Shown: positions 36,801 through 47,739 of the stretch, in pieces
How positions within the stretch are numbered: position 1 is the stretch's first letter
Layout of the letters: every line of letters starts with the position of its first letter
Assembly (NCBI GenBank): GCA_030267565.1
Contig: BRXU01000001.1
Span: forward strand, 62,001 to 126,000
DNA: 64,000 nt
DNA from: Pleodorina starrii
Taxonomy: Eukaryota; Chlorophyta; Chlorophyceae; Chlamydomonadales; Volvocaceae
Reading direction: 5' to 3'
The notes under the pieces: generated by a model
Told to the model about the DNA's origin: nothing
What the model saw: the letters and a program-made list of their open reading frames with translations, nothing else
The model's database searches: none
Program-made: the position numbers and the translations under genes

Positions 36801-39800
36801 CGGGGTCTGGGGCGCGCGCCGAGAAGAGACAGTGCACTGGCGGGGAACCATGCGCAGAAGGGAAGGGAGGTGATGGTGGCTGTGTTGGCTCGGGAGCTGC
36901 TTCGATGCTCAGGAGGGAGGGGTTTGGCGCCTAGGGGTTATGGCCGCTGGGGAAGCTTACCGAGTGGGTTGCGGCTAAGTGCGTTGCCCCGCCCCCGCTC
37001 CACCCCGCCCCCACCCCTCCGCCCCCACCCCATCACGGGGACAATCCTCCGGCCCATTCTGACCCACACGGCCCCTGTACCCCTGCCCCCACTCGTAGGC
37101 TGCGAGTTGATCACCCACCCGGGACTGCTGTTCCTGGACGAGCCGACATCAGGTAAGGTTGTACGGCTATACGACGAGGCTGCCGTGGACCTCCAGATTC
37201 CCATGACATCACTCCTTCCCCTCTGTTTCTCCCAACCATGTGGTTCTATTTCATTCACTTACAGAACCTGTGCAGACATTCATGATCCCCCGTCTCTCCT
37301 TTCCTTGCAAAGCCGGCTGCCTCCCCGAATGCCTCCCCCCTAGCCCCACTAATAACCCTCACCCCCCTATCCCTCATCACCCCTCTATCCCTAACCCCTT
37401 CCCGCCAGGTCTGGACGCCGCCTCCGCCTTCCACGTGATGGCGCTCATCCGCTCGTTGGCGGAGCACAACCGCACCGTCATCACCGTCATCCACCAGCCC
37501 TCATCTGAGGTGGGGTGGGGGGCAGGGTGTAAAGGGGGCCGGGTGGGGGTGGGGGTATGGAGGGAGGGGCGCAGCGTCGATGGGATGTGAGGGCGGAAGG
37601 AAGCGCGCTTTTGGAAAGGGGGGAGGCGCTTTTGCGGACAGGGGTTGGATGCATGGGGCCACTTAGGGGGGGCTAGACCTCACCTCGGAGGAGGAGGCGT
37701 GTGGGGTTGGGCTGATTCAACCGGCGGGATGGAGCGTATGCGTGTGTGTGTGTGTCGGGTGTGCGTTTTTCTGTGAGAGAGTTGATACGCGAGAGCCATT
37801 CTCGTGCAATATATCGAACCAGAACCACAAACCCGAAGCAACCCGGAGCAAGCGACAAAAGACCAAACGACCGTAAGCGGCTGCGAACAACGCCCCCCCT
37901 CCTAACACCTACCTTACCTGACCTACCTGCCACCTCTGCCCTGTCTGCCCTAGCTGCCCTACCTGCCCTGCCCTACCTGCCCCACCTGCCCTGACCTACC
38001 TGCCCCACCTGCCTTACCCGCCTCCCCTACCCGCCTCCCACGAAGGTGTACGAGCTGTTCGACAAGCTGTGCCTGCTGTCCTCCGGCGAGGTGGTGTACT
38101 TCGGAGTCGCCTCGGGTGCTCTGTCGCTGTTCGAGGGGGCGGGGCTGCCCTGTCCGCCGCTGCGCAACCCCACGGACCACTTCCTGCACGTCATCAACAG
38201 GGACTTCAAGGTGAGGCCAGGTGGTGGTGGTGGTCGTGGTGGTGTGGGGAAGTGGGGAGGCCTATCGGGGGGGGGGGTAAAGAATAACAGATACCGCAGC
38301 GGAGGGACGACGGAGACGGCGTTAGCGAGCTGGGCTGGGGGCCTGTTATCCACGTATAGGCCGGAGCGAGCCCGTAAACGGTAATGACCGTCATACCTTT
38401 CCCCCACCCAGCCCAGCACTCTCACCCCAGACCCCAGACGCCCTCATTCTCTCCCCCTCTCCGGGCCTCGGCCTGTTCGCGGATAACCCCCCAGGGCGAC
38501 CAGGGCCTAGACACCGAGAGCAATTTCCAGAAGCTAACGTCCGCGTACGGCGCCAATCTCAAACCGGCGGTGGAGGCGGCGCTTGTGGAGGTGGGCTGCT
38601 CTGGGGTGTTGGGTGTTGGATATGGGGATCTTATAGGGGTGTTGGGTGTGGGGTTCTTATAGGGGTGTGGGGTGTGGGGTTCTCATAGGAAAGTATCCGA
38701 GGCGAACTGGCACAGCGGGGTCGGGAATCGTCGGGGTGGGGATCGGACTGCGCCGAGAATGAAGGGTGCCTAAGGCGCCCTTGTTCTCCGCCCGAGAACG
38801 GGAAACGGTGCGTGTGCGGAGCGCGGTGTGTGGCGCTGGATGGGGGGAACCGAGACATCCACGACAGAGAAATGAAGACGCGTATGGGTGGTGGTGGGGG
38901 GGCGCACGAAATGCACGTAGTACTAGTACGAAGGGAGAGTCTTTCGGCTGGATGGGACGTCCACCTCCCCACCTCCCCAACCCGACTGACTCATCCGTGA
39001 GAACGACCAGCCCCGCGCCAGGACGCCCTAACCCCCCCTCCCCTCCCTCCTTACATGTTCTCCCCGTTCGCCCTCATTCCCACTTCCCAATGCCATGCCC
39101 TTAATACCCGTTCCCCTCCTACCTACCGTAACTCACCCCCCTCCCACCATCGCCATCACCATCACCGCAGCTGAGCCGCCAGGGCGAAGAGTACAGCTGC
39201 ACGGGGTGCGGCGCCAGCCCGGTGTATCAGACGCTGGTGCTCAGCCGCCGCATGCTGATCAACAACTGGAGGAACATCGCCGTGTTCTGGCTGAGGCTGG
39301 GCATGGTATGTATGTATGCAGAGTCGCGCGTGTGCATATACAGTACCTGCTGGCTGGGCATGTGTATGTGTACGTACGTGTACCGTGTGCCGTGTTCACG
39401 TGTGTGTGTGCGCGCGTATGTGTTCATGCGCCTGTGCGTGTATGTGTGTGCGGGCGCGCGCGTGGGTGCACGGATGGGGGATGGGAAGGTGGGGACGCAG
39501 GAGTCCTGCGCTCCTGCCGAGGATGACCTTACATACAGGTCCACCTCACCGCGGATCCTTTTACCACATTTACTGTTTCTCCCGTCACCGTCCTCCCTCT
39601 TCCCCATTCTCCCCCCCCTACGCGCCATCCTCCCTCCCCCCAACACACACACACACACACACACACACCCCACACACACAGTACATATACACATGTGGCC
39701 AACGGGAACAAAAGACGCATGCACATACACTTACCACTACTCATACGCACCTTGCCCCCTTGCTTATTGTTTCGGTGCATGCGTGTCTCATCATCAGTAC

Positions 39801-42800
39801 GTGATGCTGTGCATCTGCATCGGCACCATCTACCTCAAGCTGGGCCATGACTGGGTGGGCACCTACAGCCGCGCCTCTATGATGTTCTTCGTGGTGGCCT
39901 TCCTCACCTTCATGAGCATCGCAGGATTCCCGGCGTTCGTGGAGGACATGGCGGTGAGTCGGGTGGGACATGCCCATGAGTCGATCGACGAGTAGACGGA
40001 CGGCTGCGGATCCTCTGCTCTTTTGCGTGCTCCCAAAGGCCTCGATCGGTACGTGCCAAGCGCAAGCGGGTCGCCGCCGCGGGGCCCGTCGTGAATCGTG
40101 ATGCGGGGCCGCCTTCATATCGCCCGCAGCGCAGCCATACATCTCCACCTGGCCCAACTGCAAACCGCAACTGCACTGCTTGCAGGTGTTCATCCGCGAG
40201 CGGCTCAACGGCTACTACAGCGTCGGCACATTCGCGCTTGCGAACACGCTGGCTTCCGCGCCCTTCATATTCGGAATCGCCATCATCTCCTCCGCCATCG
40301 TGTACTGGCTTGTGGGTGAGTGGGACAGGGCAGCTGGGCCTCGCTCTGGGCGGGTCGGGCCATGAGGACCCCCTCTTATGCACTGTCCAGCGCCGCACCT
40401 TTCGCGCCGCCGTGCTGTGTGTGCGAGCGTTTTTAGAGCCGGCCGATTACGTGCCGCACTGCACGGTTTTAGTCCCACGTTTTAGTTCCGCCTTAGACCG
40501 GGGGCGTCCGTATGTATGGATCAGGTGTATTAATGGTGTTGTTTTGGTTGTTACAGTGGAATCCAGACTCCAGCCATGCACTAGCCATGCACTGTATGTA
40601 GCGGAAGCGACCAGGGCAAGGCAAACTAACCCCAACCAGACCAGACAGCACGAGCTACCCAGACAAGAACGAGCGAACCCGGGGGGGGGGGATACGGAGC
40701 ACAAGAATCCATATCCGCGGGAGATTTCAAGTCGGGTAATGAGTAACGGACGGTGCATCCGTGGTACGGCATGGTGCTGGGACGTGCATGGCGGGCAAAT
40801 ACGAGCGCTTGTATCGGCAAAAGCTCCGTTGTGATGACAGAAGCAGGGTTCGAACCTGCGCCCTTTCGGATCGCGGAGTTCATGGAACAAGTTCCTAAAC
40901 ACGACGCCTTAGACCACTCGGCCATTCTGCCAGATGGCCATATCTGGCACTGTCCTCTACACATTGCAATCCCTACGATCCTTTCCTTGTGCGCATGCAC
41001 CTGGCTTGCATAAATTTGGGGTCCTACCCTGGTCCTACGGGTCATTGCCCGAAAAAAAGCGTTTCGCAAGGTTCTTGCGTGCAAGGTGAAGTCATGCGCT
41101 TGCACTTGAGTAATGTGAATGAATCATGTGTATGTGGACAGGTGGGGAAGAGCTTGCTCCGGTCGCGCCGCCGGGGTAGGACTTCCCCGCACCTTGTCAC
41201 TCTCGGTCTCGAACCGCCAACCGCAGCTACGTACCTGAAGGTTTGACACGTAGACGGTGCCCCGGCATGTCCAATAGCTGCCTGCCCTGCTTGGGGGGGG
41301 GGGGGGCGGGGCAGTGGCGGGCGGGGTACTGCTATGCTTTGGGGGGCTGGGTGCTGTCTTCCTGAAGTGGCCCTGCTGCTTGGCTAGTTTGACTTCCAAG
41401 TCCATGGCAGAGTTGCCCTTTAGTAGGTATTTCAAGCTTGTACCATAACGTTCATAACTATCGTACCATCGGCTTTGCGTGTCGGCAAGTATTAGGACTT
41501 CTATGCACTCGGGAAGGCTCGAACGTGGCACTTACATGTTAAGTGCCCGAAACAATGAAACAGCCAAGCAGCTGAACGGGCACACCAGAAGGAACGTAGT
41601 CCTAAATAAGCAATAGCCAGTGCGTAAACATCTGAGGATGTTAACTAAGTGCATTCACTTTCGCTTTCTCACAAACGTTTCATCACTCCCCCCCACCCAC
41701 CCACACACGTGCAAATAACCAACAATCGCCTGGCCCCCAACAACCCAACTAACAACCCGCCTCCTCCTTACCGTGCTACCCCCAAAGGCCTGAATGACAA
41801 CGGTGACCGGTTCGTGTTCTTCTTCGTGAACCTGTACGTCAGCCTGACGGTGGTGGAGTCGCTCATGATGGCGATTGCGGCGGTGGTGCCGCACTACCTC
41901 ATGGGAATTGCGGGTAAGGGCAGGGACTGGCGTGTGTTGGTCGTGTGTTGTGAATGTATGTGTGTGAATGTCCGTCTATCTGTCTGTCCGTGTTGTATAT
42001 GTATGTGGGGGGCTGCTACTGCTGAATGGCTGGGAGGGCTGCTGTGCTGTGCGTTCCCGACCGCATTCCCGGCGTGAAGGGGTGGGGGCTGCTATGTTGT
42101 GTTGTGCTGCGCTGCCTGAGCGCTGGCCAGCTAACTCTATCTGCTTGACGTTAGCTTATGGCGGTCGATGTGGGACCCCCTCCGTTTACCGTACCACCGT
42201 CGCTGCCCGCTGTTGTCTCCGTGTCGGTCTTGTCCCGCCGGTGTCCTCCTGAATTCGGCAACGCAGCCGGGATGTCTGTGTGGGACGTATGTAGGAGATG
42301 GGCATTGTCCACTCTGCTTGCTAATTGTTACACCCCGCGCCCTCTCATGCCCTCTAGCTACCCGTGTCTTGCCGCGGCCCCGCGACACCGCCCTTCCCAC
42401 GCACGTGCCCCCCTCCACCCAGGCGGTGCGGGCATCATGGGCATGTTCATGTTGGTGTGCGGTTTCTTCCAGCCCGTGGGGGAGCTGCCCGCCCCCGTGT
42501 GGAGGTACCCGCTGCACTACATGAGCTACCACAGGTAAGGGCGAATGTGTGGGTGGGTGGGTGAGTGGGTGGGGGTAAGCGTTAGTTGCGAGTTTACAAA
42601 GCACGCGAAGCGGGATGACCGGCGACCTAACCGAAACCGGTTGGGAGATGGCTGCTGCTGATTGGTTCCGCTGCTGCTGCTGATTGGTTCCTATACCCAT
42701 TCGATCCGCCTTCTATCCTTGTACGCTTCCTCGACTACACTCGACATGCACAAACCGCCACTCTTACCCATCGCCTTCCCTGCTGCCTCACTCGCTCCCT

Positions 42801-43458
42801 TCGGCTCCCCTCCCCTCTCCTCTTCTCTCCTCCGCAGCTACGCCTTCGCGGGGTTCATGCACAATGAGTTCGACCGCACAAGCGGCTGGCTGTGCCCCTG
42901 CTACAACCAGGCGGGCGGCTGCGGGCCCGCCTACAACGAGACAAACGTGTGTACCATGACCGGATCAGAGGTGCGTCTATGTGTGTGTGTTGGAGCGGCT
43001 GGTTGGGCGGCAGGGGGGCGCGGTACGTATCTGGCAGCGGCCCGGGCGCGCACGCACGTGCATGCGCTTGACGCCCCAATCAACCTTGGGGCAGTTGAGC
43101 CGCTGGCTGGCTGAATCACTGACTGTCAGACTGCTCGGTTGCTGATGAGTTACACTTGACGGACTCATCTCCCTCCCCTGCCTATTTGGAATGTTATTTC
43201 TCGTCCCCCGCCCCTTTTGACTCAACCCCACCCGCCCGCCCGCCCGCCCCCCGTGGCTATACCCTACCTCGCGCACCGTCCGCCGCCCCATCATCCATCC
43301 TGCCTCGAACAACACCAACGCACCAGATTCTGTCGTACTGGACGATCAACGGTCTGAACAAGTGGGTGGACGTGGGCATCCAGTGCGCCATGATTGCCAT
43401 CTACCGGGGCCTCTTCTGGCTGGCACTGTCGGTCAAGGAGTGGTGGAGCCAGCACTGA
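33824..43458 (+). CDS. ABCG-type half-size ABC transporter (18 exons, 616 aa)
   Basis: Exons are 33824-33895, 33969-34026, 34223-34332, 34746-34811, 35553-35639, 35900-35980, 36721-36757, 37099-37152, 37409-37509, 38046-38210, 38495-38590, 39171-39305, 39798-39953, 40186-40315, 41788-41913, 42423-42534, 42838-42970 and 43327-43458. All junctions keep phase. The ATP-binding domain comes first: Walker [10 protein letters not shown] (54-62), Q-loop VTQDE (Q100), signature GISGGQKRR (159-167), Walker [11 protein letters not shown] (180-189), H-loop His217 in VIHQPSS. Membrane helices follow (for example [47 protein letters not shown]), with a Cys-rich loop near [11 protein letters not shown] before the last helix. 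Nucleotide-domain-first order and 616 aa are typical of ABCG/WBC half-transporters, which dimerise to export lipids or other hydrophobic compounds. Substrate unknown. Start Met chosen as the first in-frame ATG after an upstream stop. Confidence 0.93.
36276..36633. mobile_element. MITE-like insertion in ABCG intron 6
   Basis: A 358-bp AT-rich block in GC-rich intron sequence is bounded by imperfect inverted ends: ACCGTAGTGCTCACA at 36276-36290 and the complement of ACCGTACTGCTCACA at 36619-36633, with weaker matching continuing inwards. A GTT trinucleotide flanks both sides, a possible 3-bp target duplication. There is no coding capacity, which fits a non-autonomous DNA transposon. Confidence 0.55.
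37905..38035. repeat. (CTACCTGCC)n run in ABCG intron 9
   Basis: Degenerate CCTACCTGCC/CCCACCTGCC units fill the end of the intron, right up to the acceptor CGAAG at 38045. They supply a long pyrimidine-rich tract. Confidence 0.7.
39641..39680. repeat. (AC)n microsatellite in ABCG intron 12
   Basis: A near-pure AC dinucleotide run within the 39306-39797 intron. Confidence 0.8.
40835..40931 (-). tRNA. tRNA-Leu(UAG) with 17-nt intron, antisense inside ABCG intron 14
   Basis: On the minus strand the acceptor GGCAGAA pairs with TTCTGTC. The D-arm is TGGCCGAGTGGTCTAAGGC (box A). The anticodon stem TCGTG/CGCGA encloses TTTAGG, a 17-nt intron one base after the anticodon, and C. A long class-II variable arm follows, then the T-arm GCAGGTTCGAACCCTGC (box B). 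The anticodon TAG predicts leucine (CUA). A TTTT run about 13 nt downstream (40819-40822) is a fitting RNA polymerase III stop. The gene lies opposite to the ABCG transcription direction. Confidence 0.88.
41124..41531 (-). other. Antisense open frame within ABCG intron 14, possible insertion remnant
   Basis: A 135-codon frame on the minus strand includes segments that read like protein ([40 protein letters not shown]) before turning into simple Pro/Ala sequence. At 1.47 kb this is the longest intron of the gene, and it also holds the tRNA. It may be a piece of a mobile element. No family was recognised. Confidence 0.25.
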
Positions 43459-45300
43459 ACCAGGAAAGGAACATGCATAGCCTTGCGCTTGATTGCGCAC
43501 GGGGGCGGCTGTCCTCCTCTCCGCCATGCCGGCGCCAGCGGCAGCCTGCGAATGCGAAAAAGCAATCTGACCGATGACGACCGCGATCTTATATCAGTGT
43601 GTTTCGCGCCTTCGTTTCCCTACGACGGACGCGCGTGCGTCGCCAGTCACCATCACTGGCTTACGAGGGGGAAGAGGTAGGTGCCAAATGGGCACCCCTT
43701 ACGTACTTCCTGGTTGGCCGGCGGTACTAGATAGCTGATGACATGCCTGCGTACATGCCTGTGTATCCGTCCTCAGCTCTTATGAAGACTACGGATTGCA
43801 TCATTCCTGGCAGCATACCCGCTATTATAAGGCTATTTGGCTGTGACTCCACGCATCCAGCCATGATGGTTATATTGCTGTTGTTGAAACGGAAAAGAAC
43901 CACTCCCCCCCCCAGTCGGTGCACGTGTGTTCGTTTTTTTACCCCCCCCCAGTACGTGCGTGTGTATGTGTGTGTCCAGCCTGATGAGGGCCCGACATAG
44001 GCTACGACGCGACGTTGCAGCGGCGCGGCGCGGTCGGTGCACGTCTATCCGGGGCGTTTCTTAGTCGCTGCCGACGGGGCATCAGTTGACCGTTTGTTTC
44101 CACCGCATTCACGTGCACGTCTCGCAAGCTGCATGCGTACTGTATGCGTGACTCCTGCCCGTATATCTATTGCTTAAATGTCTATCTGCATGGGCGAGTA
44201 AAAAGCGTGGGCGGCTGTACGCTGCTCGGTCGCTCTACTTTCCCGTCCTTGCGTGCATCGTGGATGTGCCGCTATATCCTTTAGCAGCTTAGCGCCAGAG
44301 GGACACCGAAGGCACGCATACGCAGTCATGCATCGTTTTGAGGGCCCATAGAGGGCGGCAGGGCAGAGTAATGCTTCGAAGTAAGGGCGGAATGCTTCAA
44401 AGGAAGAAGACAAATCATTGGAATGTCGGCGATTCTTGCGGGGGGTGTTGCAAATCTACAACTGGCGGCCGAACGACGCTGCCTTGCTTCTGCATGCATG
44501 TGTGTCTTGCTTGAGCGCGTCTAGAAATAAAAGACCCTGCGGCGGATTGATCTTTCGTCCTCCGCATGTTCTACATGGGTGCCGCATTGTGTAGCCTCTC
44601 GAAATCAGGTAGACGCATGGTCGTTGCTTAGCTTGCAGCACGTGTTTGGACGTACTTGACCTGGAAACCCTCGCTCGCTCGAGCTGCTGCTGGCTCGCTC
44701 GATGAGGTTCCGTGATGCATTAGATGGAGCTGAAACGAGCTGTGTGTTTTTGGGCGGGGCCCCAGCGCGAAGCGCCCAGGGGGGCCCCGCCCTGTAGCCG
44801 TAGCGCCTCTAGCGTAGCTAGAGAAGCGGAGGCCTTACCCCACTCAAATGTCCGTCCGTCCGTAGGGCTGTAATTTGGATTTTCCGGAATTTCGCTTTTC
44901 GTTTCGGCATTTCGGATAGCATATTGCATCCTGTATTTCTGATATGCGTGCGTTCATGTGTTCATTCAAGTTGAAGTTTCAAATAGTAACAGCTGATCGC
45001 GGCCGAAGTCGCATCATCGTCTCCGCGCGTGGAAATCACCGCAATCGCTGCCAAAATTTATATAGTGGAATTGTGACATGGCGGCGCGATGTGAATCGTA
45101 TTGCTATCGTGAAGTAGAATTGCTCGGCTCCGAAACCCCGACGCGTAAAGTGCGAAAATTGTTTTTGCGTCGCGGAATGTGCTGCTCGCATATAGATATA
45201 TCATACATATCATTTATTTGCGATATCATAGCGTTAGACTTGTCAAAGTTAGTCGCCTTGCCATTTGCGAGGAAAATGCGATCGTGCACGCACGTTACTT
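43459..45300. other. Geneless region downstream of ABCG
   Basis: No supported gene. A GC-rich hairpin with arms GGGCGGGGCCCC / GGGGCCCCGCCC lies at 44752-44792. No close TGTAA signal follows the ABCG stop: the first clear one I see is near 44869, so the 3' UTR end is not fixed. Confidence 0.4.
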
Positions 45301-46575
45301 AGGATGCTGCATAGCATAGCGGAGCGTAGCGTTGCGTTGCATAGCGTTGTGTAGCGGATTGTAACGAAGCATAGCGGAGCGTATCGCGGAGCGTCGCGTA
45401 GTCGGCAATTTAAGTCATGCGCGCCTGCGCAGCACTCCGCTACGTCCTGCTGCGGTTTGCTGCGCTGTTCACACGCTCATTCGCACGCTCATTCGCTTGC
45501 TCGCTCGTTCGCACGCTCGTTCGCTCGCTCGCTCGGTTTGATCGCTAAAATGCAAGTTGACGAATAAAGTCGCGCACTCGTCATCACCGTCGTCGCCGCT
45601 CCGCTGTGTTGCGCTGTGCTAGGCTATGCTGCGCTCCGCTGCACTCGGCTACACTCCGCTCCGCTGCGCTCGGCTAGCGTCGCGAAGCATAGTGCAGCAC
45701 AACGTGCACGATCGCATTTTCGGAGTATATGTAGCGGACCGTAGCCTCCGTAGCGTTTCGTAGCGGAACATAGACAAGCATAGTGAATCGTAGTGTAGCG
45801 TAGCATAGCGTAGCGTACTGTAGCGTAGTGTAACGTAGCATAGCGTAGACTAGGATAGTATACTGTCCCGTGTAGCATCGCGGCACGCACGGGGCCGGTG
45901 TCGCATCGCGTCGCGTCGTAATGGAGTATAGCGGAGCATAGCGTGGAGCACAGCGGAGCGTAGCATAGCGTCACGTCACGTCACGTAACAAAGTGTAGCG
46001 TCACGTCGCGTACCATAGTATCGCGCAACGTGCACGATCGCATTTCGACGTGCAAGATTGAAGACGCGTGCAAGATTGAAGACGCATGCAAGATTGAAGA
46101 CACGTCGCGTCGCGTCGCATCGCGTCGCGTCGCATAGCGTCGCATAGCGTAGTGTTGCATAGTATACCGTAACGTGAACGCGACTGTAATCGTGCACGTT
46201 GAAATTGCGACTTGCGATTTGCGAGGAAAATGCGATCATACACGTGTGCTACTTAGGGCATTGCATAACATAGTGTAGCGTAGTGTAGCGTAGTGTAGCG
46301 TAGCGTAGCGTAGCGTAGCGTAGCGTAGCGTAGCGTAGCGTAGCCTAGTGTAGCGTAGCGTAGCGTAGCGTAGCGTAGCGTAGCGTTGCATAGCGATGCA
46401 TAGCGATGCATAGCGTTGCATAGCGATGCATAGCGTTGCATAGCGTTGCATAGCTTTGTGTATCATTGCGCAGCGTTGTGTAGTGGAACGTAACGGAGCA
46501 TAGCGGAGCGTCGCGTTGCATCGCGTCGCGTCGCGTCGTGTCGCGTTACGCCGCGTCGTGTCGCGTCGCGTCCGC
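45301..46575. repeat. Pentanucleotide satellite, AGCGT/AGCAT type
   Basis: About 1.3 kb is built from degenerate 5-bp units (AGCGT, AGCAT, AGCGG, TGCGT). It is purest at 46270-46390, where GCGTA is repeated without interruption. Embedded are three 18-bp units GTGCAAGATTGAAGACGC at 46050-46103. Two copies of a roughly 50-bp segment containing GCGAGGAAAATGCGATC occur at about 45267 and 46221. The many open frames here are produced by the 5-bp period. Confidence 0.9.
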
Positions 46576-47428
46576 ATCCGCAAGGGGCGCTACGGCAGCC
46601 CGCGGCCCACAGGGCGCGCGCTTGTAGGATTGCCCATGTCCGTGCCCGCACTGTCTAATGTCTGATGTAAAAGGGCAAGTGCAGACTTTCGGCCGTCGGA
46701 AAGGCTGCATAAGTAAAAGATTACATTCTTTATTGCACGGTAAATTTATTATAGGAACCCAACCTCGTATGAGTAAAAGCCAGTTTGGCAGTCTCCATGG
46801 ACCGAGGCCGAGGTCAAACCAACACCTCTCGGCCTATAATTAATTCCAGAAGATTCATCGTTCCTTAAAGTGGAATTATGACATGACGGCGTGAAATGAA
46901 TCTTCGTTTCGGCAAGTAACCAACTATGTTTGCATTGCGAACATTCTTCCCGCGACCACACCACAGCAGCTCTGCTAGCCGGTCCGATCGTCTTGACGCA
47001 TATTGCTATTACAAAGGTTGCAAGGAGCAAACCATGAGGGGCAAACTGTTGGTTGTTGGACGCCAAGCCGCCAATGCACGCATGATTCAGCGGTCTTCTG
47101 CGGGCCGCCCAACAAGTCCAGTCGGCAACCTAGGGGATGGACTTCTACATTCCCTGTCCTAATGTTAAAGCAGTCAAGCCTCCTCTATGGCGAATACCTC
47201 AGTAGCGAAGCCTGTGCACTCTCGTCGGCAACTGCACGTCGTCGCAACCCTCGCAAACAGTTCCGCTGTCCTTCTATTGGCAAGTCAGCCTGCGTGATGT
47301 GTAAATGATACACTCCATGTCTACTGTCAAGTAACTTCAGCCAATGCGCTGGCCGGAAGAGTTGCACAGTGCCGAGACGGCGCGCGAACATGGGTCGGAT
47401 TGCTGAAGCCGCAGGCATTCCAGATATT

Positions 47429-47674
47429 AAGCTCTGGCTGCCTATCAGCAGGAATGTCGACACTCTCACAGTTGACGCCCTCGCCGCTCGCTTTGGAAAT
47501 GCCGTATTTCGGTCGATGCGCACATGCGCTCATGCACCCGACGGGATGACGCGCTTCGCGCGGCGCCGGCAGGCCTTGCTAACGACTCGGCTAGCAGGCA
47601 TTTCGGGAAAAAGCTCTGGCTGTCTATCAGCAGGAATGTCGACACTCTCACACTTCACGCCCTCGCCGCCCTAG
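47429..47674. repeat. Direct repeat of about 60 bp, two copies 182 bp apart
   Basis: AAGCTCTGGCTGCCTATCAG at 47429 recurs with one change at 47611. Similarity continues through GCAGGAATGTCGACACTCTC and the CGCCCTCGCCGC that follows. It shows a local segmental duplication. Confidence 0.8.
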
Positions 47675-47693
47675 CACTCAACTTCACCCGTAC

Positions 47694-47739
47694 GGATTTA
47701 GTGGGGCCCCGCCCTTTTTCCGGCTTCAAGGAAGCCGAC
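47694..47739. repeat. Dispersed repeat with TTTAGTGGGGCCCCGCCC core
   Basis: About 46 bp are identical to 62199-62243 over nearly the whole length, including the stretch CTTTTTCCGGCTTCAAGGAA. The sequences outside differ. Confidence 0.85.

Noticed and set aside
41200..41250. TCTCGAACCGCC segment resembling a tRNA T-arm
   Set aside because: No matching acceptor stem, D-arm or anticodon stem around it.
45624..46583. Minus-strand frames full of RYATLRYATL-type repeats
   Set aside because: Direct translation of the pentanucleotide satellite; no gene signals.
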